This document shows, piece after piece, positions 6,772-15,753 of a stretch of DNA of 21,141 bases. Position 1 is the stretch's first letter. Every line of letters begins with the position of its first letter. Under the pieces are notes generated by a model, which was given only the letters and a program-made list of their open reading frames with translations, searched no databases and was not told the DNA's origin. Source of the stretch: Deltaproteobacteria bacterium. GTDB lineage: Bacteria > Desulfobacterota > Syntrophia > Syntrophales > Smithellaceae. Position numbers and translations under genes: made by a program. The DNA is taken from the NCBI GenBank assembly GCA_019136325.1, contig JAGVUJ010000163.1, forward strand, positions 1 through 21,141. Reading direction: 5' to 3'.

Positions 6772-8262
6772 ATGGCAGTTACAACTTCTGCAATATTCGA
6801 TTGCCTGAAAGCACAGGATAAATTCATCATTGAGCGGCACGAAGTTGCATCTTATAATTTCAGCGTCCTTCGCCAAAATTTAAGACTGATCATAAAGAAT
6901 TTGCATGAGTGTGACGCTTACGCAACAGAGATTTCCAATACGCTGCGCATAAAACTGTCTGAGTGGTTAACAGTACCTGTCCCCTTTGATGCAGAAATGG
7001 TCAACGCCATAACCAGCCTTGGTAGTCAATATGCAGTTACCAATCGATGGGGGAGGGATATTGGCGCTGCTTATGAAGCAGCGCTGAATGCAGCCAACAG
7101 GCTTTGTCAAAATGAAAATCCAATTCGTTACGAGATTCTGAGGGTAATTGAAGATCTGAAGGTTCATGGTCAAAAATTCAAAATCTTTTGCCATAGACTC
7201 GCGCAACCTCATTTCGTATCAGTTATCCATTCAATTTATGACTCCATTGATCCGGACATCTTTATTCATTCATGCAGGGACTATCGTCAGGTCATGCCTT
7301 TTGATGTTCTTATAAAGGTCGGTCCTCTGCGGTCCCGTGGGTGGGGAGGTTCGCCAGATGGTCTGCTTACCGCACCGCGTTTTTCAACTCTTGCTCATTT
7401 TGTTTGGTCCGGATGTACAGATGAGCAGGGTTTTGGCCTCGACCCTGCTTCAGGTGCTGTCAATATTGGAGGAGATATTTCTCATGCACAGATGCCCGCC
7501 AAAACCACAACATCGTTTGGTATATCTTGGATATCGAATACAAAAAAAATTGGGAATAATGATGATGAAAACGGGCTACCATTAATTGATGAAGATGAAT
7601 TTCAGGTATTCCAGTCACTGATTCAATCCCATGACAAACGTCGCACCATACTTCTGCAACTTGATAACCCAATTTTGGGCGAGATAGATATGCCAGAATT
7701 ACGTGCCAAAGACGGGACACTGAGCCCAATATGGAAACAGAGATTAATTACTGAATGCAAGAGAGATAAAAATCGTCTTTGCGAAAAACTTTTTGACAGC
7801 GGCATTGAATTATTGTCGCTCCACTCGCGTGTAAACGATTGGTGCAAAGCCACAACTACTGTGATTCCTGCACCTCAAAAGGCTGAGCACTTCAGAATTC
7901 TCATTAATGTTTTGGGTATATATTATGAGCAACCTGGTGGTGAGCAGAGACATCGACCCCAGTGGTGGCAATATGCATGGAAGGAAATACAACGCTCCCG
8001 CGGTGAAGCAATTTCAGAAGGTCGATTTGGGCAGGAAATTAAAGAAGAAAAAATTGATGCCCTCCTAAATGATTTACACACAGAGATCGGAAGCAAATGT
8101 AGAATTGATAATCATTTCGTTATAGAAATACCGTCAAACGAAGAACTGGAAGGAAAGTTACTTCTTTTAAAGGTCAGTTCTGTTGAAGACGGATTCCTTG
8201 CCCCTGACACGGCACTAAAAAAAATTTGCGACCTTAGTGAGTTTGAACAATGGCGCGTATGA
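6772..8262 (+). CDS. Unknown defence-operon protein Y (496 aa)
   Basis: The ATG at 6772 follows GGAAGGAAAG and lies 2 bases after the previous stop; the end overlaps the NERD-helicase gene by 13 bases. The protein is soluble with no transmembrane segment and no motif I can name. The N-terminal 160 residues are mostly helical. A conspicuous Gly/Arg-rich patch, GPLRSRGWGGSPDGLL at 184-199, is followed by FSTLAHFVWSGCTDEQGFG and looks like a conserved active or binding site. The C-terminal 130 residues are charged. No Walker motif and no HxK pair of a phospholipase-D nuclease (DrmC) are visible. Its place between protein X and the nuclease-helicase makes it an integral part of the system. Function unknown. 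Confidence 0.82.
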   Translation: MAVTTSAIFDCLKAQDKFIIERHEVASYNFSVLRQNLRLIIKNLHECDAYATEISNTLRIKLSEWLTVPVPFDAEMVNAITSLGSQYAVTNRWGRDIGAAYEAALNAANRLCQNENPIRYEILRVIEDLKVHGQKFKIFCHRLAQPHFVSVIHSIYDSIDPDIFIHSCRDYRQVMPFDVLIKVGPLRSRGWGGSPDGLLTAPRFSTLAHFVWSGCTDEQGFGLDPASGAVNIGGDISHAQMPAKTTTSFGISWISNTKKIGNNDDENGLPLIDEDEFQVFQSLIQSHDKRRTILLQLDNPILGEIDMPELRAKDGTLSPIWKQRLITECKRDKNRLCEKLFDSGIELLSLHSRVNDWCKATTTVIPAPQKAEHFRILINVLGIYYEQPGGEQRHRPQWWQYAWKEIQRSRGEAISEGRFGQEIKEEKIDALLNDLHTEIGSKCRIDNHFVIEIPSNEELEGKLLLLKVSSVEDGFLAPDTALKKICDLSEFEQWRV

Positions 8263-9980
8263 TACCATCTATCATGGATGATCGCACCCCTTCCGGCGAA
8301 AGAGATGTTTTTAGCATGCTTGCTGCCGGACCTGATGACTGGGTGATAATGCATTCGCTTGATCTTGCACCCTGGAACCGGGGATTGCGGACGGAGATTG
8401 ACTTTGTTGTTATTGTCCCTGATTGTGGTATTCTTTGCATTGAAGTCAAGTCGCATTCAAGCATAACATTTGATGGCGCTTGTTGGACCCCGCCGGAAAT
8501 CAAACGTTCACCATTCAAGCAGGCAGCTGATGGCCGGCATGCTTTTTATCGTCGCCTGCGTGATATAGCACCACAATTTCGGACTGTTCCGGTTGTGCAT
8601 ATGTGCATTTTCCCGAACGCACCATTTCATTTACAGATCAATATGTCCACACAACAATGGGAGTTGATGGATAACCGCGTCTTCAGAACCTTTAAAGATT
8701 CGTCTGTCTTCTGTAGGGACATAAAATTAAGAATTGCGGAAAGCATTGATGCAGATGGAAAACTTTGCCGGCTCAAAAATCCTCTTTCTGAGAGTCAGGT
8801 TCAATCGATCGTCAATTACTGCCTGCCAGTGCATAAATACCACCCTAATGCACGTGAGGAAATCATGTTACGTGAACAGACGATTGAACGCATATTGCGA
8901 GATCAGCAAAAACCTGTTCTCAAACTCGCATGTGCTAATAACAGGATAATTGTCTCTGGCGGTGCAGGAACCGGAAAGACACTTATTGCAATGGAATTGG
9001 CAAGGCGAAAGGCTGAATCGGGACAAAGAGTAGCCTTGCTTTGTTTCAATCAGCTTGTTGGTCAATGGATGAAAGAACAAATGGAACGAATCAGACCGAC
9101 TTTACCTAATCTGGTCGTCGGCCGATCTATCCAGATCATGGCTGAACTGACAGGGTTGGACATCCCGGAGACACCTGATGGCAATTACTGGAATAACGTA
9201 TTGCCTCTTAAACTGGAAGAAAAATTGACTGATCCGGAGATAAGCGTAATTGCACCTTTTGACTATCTTGTGCTCGATGAAACACAGGACATTCTTCTAC
9301 GCCCCGCACTCTGGCAGTGCTTAATACACCTTCTGAACGGTGGAATAAGAGAGGGAAAATATGCACTATTTGGTGATTTTGAACATCAGGTATTTGGTGA
9401 ACGCGAACTGTTAAAAAAAGAGTTGGACACAATATTGCGGGATGCTCAACCAGCACGGTGGAAATTATCGGAAAACTGCCGGAACTATAGCATAATAGGT
9501 GAAACTGCCGTGCAGCTCAGTGGATTTGATGAGAAAATATATACAGGATACATGCGTCAGGGTGGCAGCATTGCCAACTACAACATTCACTTTTATGCCA
9601 CAGAAGATGAACAGGCGCGCAAACTCTATGATCTGCTGAGAGAGTTTAAACAGCAGGGTTACCGACCGGAAGAAATAACAATTTTATCGTTTTCAGCAGA
9701 GAGATGTGCTGCAAAAAGTCAGCAGATGCAGGAATATAATATCCGTCCGGCATGGCAACAAGGCCGATTTACTCATTATTGCACTGTTCATGCCTTCAAG
9801 GGGTTGGAGAACAAGATAATCATTCTTACAGATGTATCTCTTGGTGAAGCAGAGTTTCATCGTGATCTGTTCTATACCGGGATGACGCGGGCAACAGAAT
9901 CAGTCCGTGTCTTATGTAATATTAAATGCCAGGAAACATTACTCAGGTGGCTGACAAAAGGAGGGCTTACCCATGTCTGA
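8250..9980 (+). CDS. NERD nuclease-domain / UvrD-like superfamily 1 helicase fusion
   Basis: This 576-residue protein has two parts. Residues about 12-110 are a NERD domain (nuclease-related, PD-(D/E)XK-like fold): TEIDFVVIV with Asp51, then CIEVK with Glu65 and Lys67, so the catalytic set looks intact. Residues about 200-575 are a compact SF1 helicase/ATPase with Walker A GGAGTGKT (237-244), Walker B VLDETQD (341-347), GDFEHQ (375-380), TVHAFKGLE (512-520) and YTGMTRA (542-548). The family is often found in phage-defence loci as a predicted DNA-cutting, ATP-driven enzyme. The start overlaps the upstream gene by 13 bases; ATG 8259 is an alternative. The end overlaps the DrmA-like gene by 8 bases. 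It may supply the nuclease activity otherwise missing from this DISARM-like set (inference). Confidence 0.92.
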   Translation: MARMIPSIMDDRTPSGERDVFSMLAAGPDDWVIMHSLDLAPWNRGLRTEIDFVVIVPDCGILCIEVKSHSSITFDGACWTPPEIKRSPFKQAADGRHAFYRRLRDIAPQFRTVPVVHMCIFPNAPFHLQINMSTQQWELMDNRVFRTFKDSSVFCRDIKLRIAESIDADGKLCRLKNPLSESQVQSIVNYCLPVHKYHPNAREEIMLREQTIERILRDQQKPVLKLACANNRIIVSGGAGTGKTLIAMELARRKAESGQRVALLCFNQLVGQWMKEQMERIRPTLPNLVVGRSIQIMAELTGLDIPETPDGNYWNNVLPLKLEEKLTDPEISVIAPFDYLVLDETQDILLRPALWQCLIHLLNGGIREGKYALFGDFEHQVFGERELLKKELDTILRDAQPARWKLSENCRNYSIIGETAVQLSGFDEKIYTGYMRQGGSIANYNIHFYATEDEQARKLYDLLREFKQQGYRPEEITILSFSAERCAAKSQQMQEYNIRPAWQQGRFTHYCTVHAFKGLENKIIILTDVSLGEAEFHRDLFYTGMTRATESVRVLCNIKCQETLLRWLTKGGLTHV

Positions 9981-12900
9981 AAGATCTGAACTCATTGCTT
10001 GTATCCGGAGTGAAATTGTGGGTCCTTCACGCCCTCCCGAAACGCAGTCAATAGCAATATTCCACGAGAGAGTCTTTGCGGATCCTGTCTCACTGCGCCG
10101 GGGTTCCCTTGGATGGCAACCGACTGCGGAAAGCACAATTGAAGAAATACTTTATTATGACAGGGAAACACCACATCGAAAATATGGTGCCGGTCTTTTG
10201 CATCCTGAAGGTATAACCCTTGTAAGTCCTGTCTCTCCCGACATATCGGCATCCAATACTACTGACACATTAGGTATTGATCCTGATGAGAGCGAAACTC
10301 TGAGTAACAACTCTGAAGAAAATATAGCGGATACCAATGTGCGCGAGAGCGCAGATTCCGATACTGAAGATGATTTTGAAGTCACAAGTGCCGATGTTCG
10401 GCATCCATCAACCATCGGCCTAACTTTCTGTGCAAAGTTAGGCGCTAATGGCAGGATAATTGTTCAATTGCCACAAAACCGGCGCTTTTCCTGGCAGGAT
10501 GAAGCAAATCAACCATTCCCTTTGAACGGCAGGTATGAGTATGCCACGCGCCAGTGGACTGATGAACAAGGCCAGACAAGAGAATCGCCAATGTGGCGCC
10601 GTCGGCCAGCGTTATTGCCAAATACAACAATCATCATTGATCGTGATGAACTCCTTACAGGAAAACCGATTTTCAGAAACGTGTCAATGCCGGAGGCATC
10701 ACCAATAGAACTGCGTCTTGACATTTTTCCGCGGCAAATTAAAAATCAATACGATGTTTGGCTGGTGACAGCTGTTCTCCGCAATAAAAGTTCGATTAAT
10801 GGGCCAATAGACCACCGTGAACAGGTACTGTACCAAACCTATTTTGAGGTATTCGTTGAAGATGGTTTGTTGGAAAAGTATCCCGAAAGCCCACGACCAT
10901 TCTCGCAACTTGATTCTGACGAGCAATCGCTGGCATTACTATATCGTGAATCTGCAACATGGGCTATTGGTCACGGGTGTGCCGCCGGCTGGGATGCCGA
11001 ACCCGATCAGGCGCCGGATAAAATATTTACAGATGTCATGCCAGCTGTGCAAATACCAAGTATAACTCCCGACATTAAAAAAAATGGGTGTGACGAACAA
11101 ATCCGACTATCCATGCGGTTACTTGCAACATTGTCTGATGATATGCAAGGACCAGCATGGCAATCTCTTACAAACCTCGCAGATGAGTACGCCAGATGGA
11201 TACAACAAAATCGTGATGAAGCGAATTTATTAACGCCTGAGCTTCGGGCAGTTGCAATCCGCCACCTGGATGTCTGCAATGATTGTCTCTGTCGAATCAA
11301 TGCCGGTATTACTGCACTCCGTAATGATCAGAATATCAGAACAGCTTTCAAACTAGCAAACCTGTCTATGCTTCTCCAGCAAATCACAACCAAGCAGTTG
11401 TCCAAGCGTCCGTTGCGCTGGGATCAGAGCAGCAATCTGGTTATCCCGGATGGCGATTATAAGACACCTTGGGATGTATATCAGCAGGGAAATGAAAATT
11501 CTGACCTAGGTCTTTGGCGTGCATTCCAGATTGCATTTCTTTTGATGTCAATTGAAGGTGTTAGTAATGGTCATGCGCCTGACCGCGAAATTGTCGACCT
11601 GATTTGGTTTCCAACAGGTGGTGGCAAGACGGAAGCATACCTTGCAGTTATGGCTTTTTATATGTTTCATCAGCGATTGTTGATGCAAGATAGCGATAAA
11701 ACACCTAAACGTGATGGCACAAATGTACTTATGCGATATACCCTGAGAATGCTGACCACGCAGCAGTTCCAGCGCGCAGCTAGTCTTATATGTGCGATGG
11801 AGTTCCTGCGACGAAATCCCTTGCAGCATGGTGTGGGTGAAATTCCAGGAAAACGCTTTTCACTTGGATTATGGATTGGCTCAGCCGCTTCGCCAAATGA
11901 TGTTGAGCAGGCAAAAAAGGATGTTGGCAAATTTCGTCAGGGGCATATCCAGGGTAATCCCCTTATTTTAACTGAGTGTCCATGGTGCAGGGCTGAAATT
12001 GGCCGTTATAAAGCAAACACGCCACCGCGTGGTGTGCGACAGAATCAATGGAACAACCTGCGGACCAGGGGGATCAGTGATGTTAATGCCGAAGGTCCCT
12101 TGCTGCACTGTACTGATGGCCGCTGTGCTTTTGGTCTGGAGAATTGGGAACATTGGATACCTGTTGAGGTTATTGATGAGCGTATCTATAAACATCCACC
12201 ATCAATGGTGATTGCAACTGCTGATAAATTTGCAATGATAGCTTACAGGCCAGATGCCGGTGCAATCTTCGGGCGTAATACCGTGAACAATGAAAAGTGT
12301 CAAACATATGTGCCGCCAGGTTTGATAATTCAGGATGAACTTCATCTTATCTCAGGCCCATTAGGTACAATGTATGCTCTGTACGAAGGTATTTTTGAAA
12401 GGTTATGCTCATATCGAATTAATGCCAGATGGATAAAACCAAAACTGATCGCCTCCACGGCAACTATTCGCGGTGCTGCTGACCAGGTCAAATCGCTATA
12501 TGCACGTGATCAGATGCAACTGTTTCCAAGCCCTGGCTTAAAGATGGGGGATTCCTTCTTCGGTAAATATGCCCGGGATGAAAGGGGAAATCTGCTTCCT
12601 GGACGACTTTATCTCGGTATTCATGCAAATGATTATGGTTCTGTTCTGACCACGCAGGTTCGCGCCTTTTCATCCGCACTGTTTCGTCCTTACGCTTTCG
12701 CTGCAAGTAGTAAAGATCCATGGTGGACTTTACTAACTTTTTATAACAGTATCCGGGAACTTGCCGGTGCAAAAACGCTGTTTGATTCCGATATCCGATC
12801 CAGATTGAAATTTCTTTTTAACCGGGAAAACTATTCGGCCGATAATCGCAGGAACCTCAGGATAGTAGAAGAACTGACAAGTCGTCTATCTCAGACAGAA

Positions 12901-13662
12901 ATCGTCGACATGATGGACAGATTGTCCATAAGATATGATGCCGATCCCGGCAAAGTTATTGATGCGTGTTTGGCATCCAGTATTATAGAGGTTGGAGTAG
13001 ACATTGACCGGCTTTCACTAATGGGTGTCGTGGGCCAGCCGAAAACCACAGCGCAATATATTCAGGTCACCGGTCGTGTGGGTCGTCGCTGGTGGGAACG
13101 CCCGGGATTGATCATCATGATTTACAATCCATCCAAGAGTCGCGACAGGTCACACTATGAACAATTTCACAGCTACCATAGAAGACTGTATGAACGTGTG
13201 GAACCGACTTCCGTGACTCCATTTGCGCTATCAGCTATTCAAAGAGCTTTGCCGGGTGCCTTGATCGCATGGGCGCGGCAGCATGGCACTGCAAATGTCC
13301 AGAACCTGTCCGTCTATGAAAACGAGATTGATGCAGCACATGAGCTGCTTCAGGAACGCTGCCAAATCGTTCAAAATACAGCAGACATGGCAAGATCACT
13401 TCAGGAACTTACGAGAGTTCGAGATGAACTGAAAGCAAAATGGGGATTAAATCCTCAGATGTGGGAACACTTTCCACCTGATGTAAACGGAGAATACCTT
13501 ATACTATGGCCTGGACAATATGCAACGCTTATCCAGAAGCAACGAGGGATCGTTGTTGCGAGCAGCATGCGCCAAGTTGACAGCAATGCAGAACTGACTA
13601 TAACTCAGGGTTATGCCCTTGCAAATACGCAGAGTCAAACACAGCAAGGAGGACAAGAATGA
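9973..13662 (+). CDS. drmA: DrmA-like DISARM helicase (YprA/MrfA-type superfamily 2)
   Basis: This is a 1229-residue helicase whose ATG follows GGAGGG, overlapping the NERD gene end. The N-terminal half (1-530) has no named fold visible beyond an acidic linker at about 85-145. The helicase core has Walker A FPTGGGKT (about 546-553), DELH (788-791), STAT (828-831), EVGVDID, and motif VI QVTGRVGR (1031-1038). A zinc-ribbon candidate, Cys669/Cys672 and Cys713/Cys718, is inserted between motif I and motif II. The LIWFPTGGGKTEAYL signature and the following DUF1998 partner are characteristic of DrmA. In DISARM, DrmA works with DrmB to bind and translocate on incoming DNA. The helicase branch also includes Druantia- and Dpd-linked members, so the precise class (DISARM or a related system) needs a phylogeny. 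It is translationally coupled to the next gene. Confidence 0.88.
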   Translation: MSERSELIACIRSEIVGPSRPPETQSIAIFHERVFADPVSLRRGSLGWQPTAESTIEEILYYDRETPHRKYGAGLLHPEGITLVSPVSPDISASNTTDTLGIDPDESETLSNNSEENIADTNVRESADSDTEDDFEVTSADVRHPSTIGLTFCAKLGANGRIIVQLPQNRRFSWQDEANQPFPLNGRYEYATRQWTDEQGQTRESPMWRRRPALLPNTTIIIDRDELLTGKPIFRNVSMPEASPIELRLDIFPRQIKNQYDVWLVTAVLRNKSSINGPIDHREQVLYQTYFEVFVEDGLLEKYPESPRPFSQLDSDEQSLALLYRESATWAIGHGCAAGWDAEPDQAPDKIFTDVMPAVQIPSITPDIKKNGCDEQIRLSMRLLATLSDDMQGPAWQSLTNLADEYARWIQQNRDEANLLTPELRAVAIRHLDVCNDCLCRINAGITALRNDQNIRTAFKLANLSMLLQQITTKQLSKRPLRWDQSSNLVIPDGDYKTPWDVYQQGNENSDLGLWRAFQIAFLLMSIEGVSNGHAPDREIVDLIWFPTGGGKTEAYLAVMAFYMFHQRLLMQDSDKTPKRDGTNVLMRYTLRMLTTQQFQRAASLICAMEFLRRNPLQHGVGEIPGKRFSLGLWIGSAASPNDVEQAKKDVGKFRQGHIQGNPLILTECPWCRAEIGRYKANTPPRGVRQNQWNNLRTRGISDVNAEGPLLHCTDGRCAFGLENWEHWIPVEVIDERIYKHPPSMVIATADKFAMIAYRPDAGAIFGRNTVNNEKCQTYVPPGLIIQDELHLISGPLGTMYALYEGIFERLCSYRINARWIKPKLIASTATIRGAADQVKSLYARDQMQLFPSPGLKMGDSFFGKYARDERGNLLPGRLYLGIHANDYGSVLTTQVRAFSSALFRPYAFAASSKDPWWTLLTFYNSIRELAGAKTLFDSDIRSRLKFLFNRENYSADNRRNLRIVEELTSRLSQTEIVDMMDRLSIRYDADPGKVIDACLASSIIEVGVDIDRLSLMGVVGQPKTTAQYIQVTGRVGRRWWERPGLIIMIYNPSKSRDRSHYEQFHSYHRRLYERVEPTSVTPFALSAIQRALPGALIAWARQHGTANVQNLSVYENEIDAAHELLQERCQIVQNTADMARSLQELTRVRDELKAKWGLNPQMWEHFPPDVNGEYLILWPGQYATLIQKQRGIVVASSMRQVDSNAELTITQGYALANTQSQTQQGGQE

Positions 13663-15611
13663 ACAGAGAAGTGCGAATAGGACAACTGATTGCGCCATTC
13701 GGCCCGGGTGCTATCTACACTGACCGTCAGGGCACCCCTCTTGTTGTTTGCGGCCTCGATCATTGGTTTAAGGTTATGGATCACGTCAATGGCTTGGTGC
13801 AGTGTCAAAAACCGGAAGAATTCCAAAAGTTCGAACCCCGACTGGCGGCACTTTTGCGAGTTGATCGTTTCTGCAGACCACCAGATTTTCGATCAGCCCG
13901 GCAGGGGCAACAAGCGCCACCGAATGCATGGCTTTATACACCGGCACAGAGATTTCCCCGGTGGTATCGGCATTCCAAAACCGGTGAGATGAAAAAGTTT
14001 AACCTAAGCACTGAAATTCTTGAAAGATCCCAAGGGGGAAGATGGCTTCCGGTCAGGTTTATTGCAGTGTGTACAGGTGGCCACTTGTGCGAATTCCCTT
14101 GGAAACAGTGGATTGGGTGCCAATGCCCGGGCGATGGTAACCTATACTTGACTGATCGAGGTGGTTCCGAACTCAGCAGTATCCGTGTTGAATGCCGCAC
14201 ATGCCCTGCGGGATCAAGTGGGAGAAAGGGAAGGACGCTTGCCGGTACCACAGTAAAGCCGGATTTGGAACATGGTGAAGAAAGCGCATTTCAGCAAGCC
14301 GGAATCGGTTGTCCCGGCGAGCGGCCATGGCTCGGTGAAGGTGCAAACGAGCAGGATTGCAGGCATCCATTGGTCGGTGCGCTTATAAATCAAACCAATC
14401 TTTATTTTCCGAAGACTATATCAGCTATACTTCTGCCAGATTTGCAACAACAGGACTCCACAATAACGCAACTCAGGAATGCGATTGAGCAGGACGCGGG
14501 ATCATGTGGAATAGCGAGAACCCTTTGGAATATGAACATGCGGCCTGGGGCAGTCGCATTGGTACAATCCTCTCTCATTAATCGTGGTATTAATTCCGAT
14601 CCAAACCAGATAGAACGAGCGTTGGAAAGCCTTTTCTCATCTGCTGCGGCAGGCATGCCTTGCGCAACCCAACCAGCTATTCCGGATTCTGATCTGCTTG
14701 CTTTCAGACGTGCCGAATTCAACATTATCCGAAGTGAAGTAAACGATATCGAGAATATTCCCAATCTGAGGGTAATTCCCGCTGATGTTCCCACAGACTT
14801 TACTGAATGGTTTGCTAGGATAAATCTTGTTGAGCGTTTGCGGGAAACCCGCGTTTTTTACGGATTTGACCGACTGGAGCAGAATCCACGGCCATTGGAT
14901 GCCATGCCTGATTCAGCAATGAGGCAGTTGTTTCGTAATCCGCCGGTGCAAAGACAGGAACAATGGCTGCCAGCGATTGAAGTCTTTGGTGAAGGCATTT
15001 ATATCGAGCTAAGTGAACCAAAAATAGAAGAATGGCAATTTCGAAATGACCTATGGCTGACTGATCGTTTGAATGATGGTTTCATTACAAGACTTTCAGG
15101 TGTCTTTCAGACTCTTGCACCAATTAATGGTGCAGACAAGAAATGGGCATCGAAGTATCTTCTCATTCATAGTCTTGCACATATTTTGATAAACCAGCTG
15201 GTTTTCGAGTGTGGATATAGCACAGCCTCCCTGCGTGAGCGGCTCTACATCTGTTCTGACAATCACGCACCCATGGCAGGCATACTGATCTATACCGCTG
15301 CAGGAGACTCTGAGGGAACATTGGGGGGGCTGGTTCGCTTGGGAAGACCAGATCGGTTGGGCCCTATTATCCGACGCGCATTGGGTCGGGCATCATGGTG
15401 TTCTGCTGATCCAGTCTGTTCAGAAAATCTCGGTGGCCAAGGATCACGCTTGGTTAATCTTGCAGCCTGTCACGCATGCACATTGCTTCCCGAGACATCA
15501 TGTGAAACTATTAACCAAGGACTGGACCGGGCTATGATTGTAGGTACACCGGACAATCGTCAGCCCGGGTTTATGGCGGATTTGCTCGATGAAGTATACT
15601 CATTAGAATAA
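13659..15611 (+). CDS. drmB: DrmB-like DISARM protein with DUF1998 domain
   Basis: A 650-residue protein starting at an ATG that overlaps the DrmA stop by 4 bases (ATGA), after a strong AAGGAGG. The N-terminus reads IGQLIAPFGPGAIYTD (7-22), the usual opening of DrmB proteins. Cysteines at 138, 144, 154, 156, 179 and 182 look like a zinc-binding cluster. The C-terminal DUF1998/MrfA-like domain, about 495-630, includes LLIHSLAHILINQL and a second cysteine-rich region (SWCSADPVC, then AACHACTLLPETSC). DrmB is the obligate partner of DrmA in DISARM; the pair forms the DNA-engaging core. It is the last gene of the operon: a 142-base gap follows and the next gene is convergent. No DrmC (phospholipase-D) gene follows, unlike canonical DISARM. 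Confidence 0.9.
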   Translation: MNREVRIGQLIAPFGPGAIYTDRQGTPLVVCGLDHWFKVMDHVNGLVQCQKPEEFQKFEPRLAALLRVDRFCRPPDFRSARQGQQAPPNAWLYTPAQRFPRWYRHSKTGEMKKFNLSTEILERSQGGRWLPVRFIAVCTGGHLCEFPWKQWIGCQCPGDGNLYLTDRGGSELSSIRVECRTCPAGSSGRKGRTLAGTTVKPDLEHGEESAFQQAGIGCPGERPWLGEGANEQDCRHPLVGALINQTNLYFPKTISAILLPDLQQQDSTITQLRNAIEQDAGSCGIARTLWNMNMRPGAVALVQSSLINRGINSDPNQIERALESLFSSAAAGMPCATQPAIPDSDLLAFRRAEFNIIRSEVNDIENIPNLRVIPADVPTDFTEWFARINLVERLRETRVFYGFDRLEQNPRPLDAMPDSAMRQLFRNPPVQRQEQWLPAIEVFGEGIYIELSEPKIEEWQFRNDLWLTDRLNDGFITRLSGVFQTLAPINGADKKWASKYLLIHSLAHILINQLVFECGYSTASLRERLYICSDNHAPMAGILIYTAAGDSEGTLGGLVRLGRPDRLGPIIRRALGRASWCSADPVCSENLGGQGSRLVNLAACHACTLLPETSCETINQGLDRAMIVGTPDNRQPGFMADLLDEVYSLE

Positions 15612-15659
15612 TACAAATATTGGGGAATGAGGTTTGGAAAAAAACAATGGCAGGGATAC

Positions 15660-15680
15660 TGGACCGATTAAAATCGGCCA
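15660..15680 (+). terminator. Weak stem-loop after the DISARM-like operon
   Basis: TGGaCCGAT and ATCGGCCA form an 8-bp stem with one bulged A and a TAAA loop, 49 bases after the DrmB stop. There is no following T-run, so it is a poor intrinsic terminator. It may mark the transcript end or act with Rho. The rest of the 142-base convergent gap is AT-rich and shows nothing else. Confidence 0.25.
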
Positions 15681-15753
15681 TAGTCTTGTAAAAATAAAAA
15701 CTGTCGGGTAGACGCATAAAATATATAAATAATCATTGATCGGCAGGACAATC

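Noticed and set aside
9973..15611. Druantia (DruE) assignment
   Set aside because: DruE carries helicase and DUF1998 in one very large protein with other Dru partners; here they are two genes of DrmA/DrmB size with a methylase, which fits DISARM better. A phylogeny could still shift the class.
3038..15753. Flanking direct repeats (att sites) around the AT-rich block
   Set aside because: I compared the gaps at 3038-3355 and 15612-15753 by eye and found no convincing shared repeat, and no integrase or transposase gene is present in the window.
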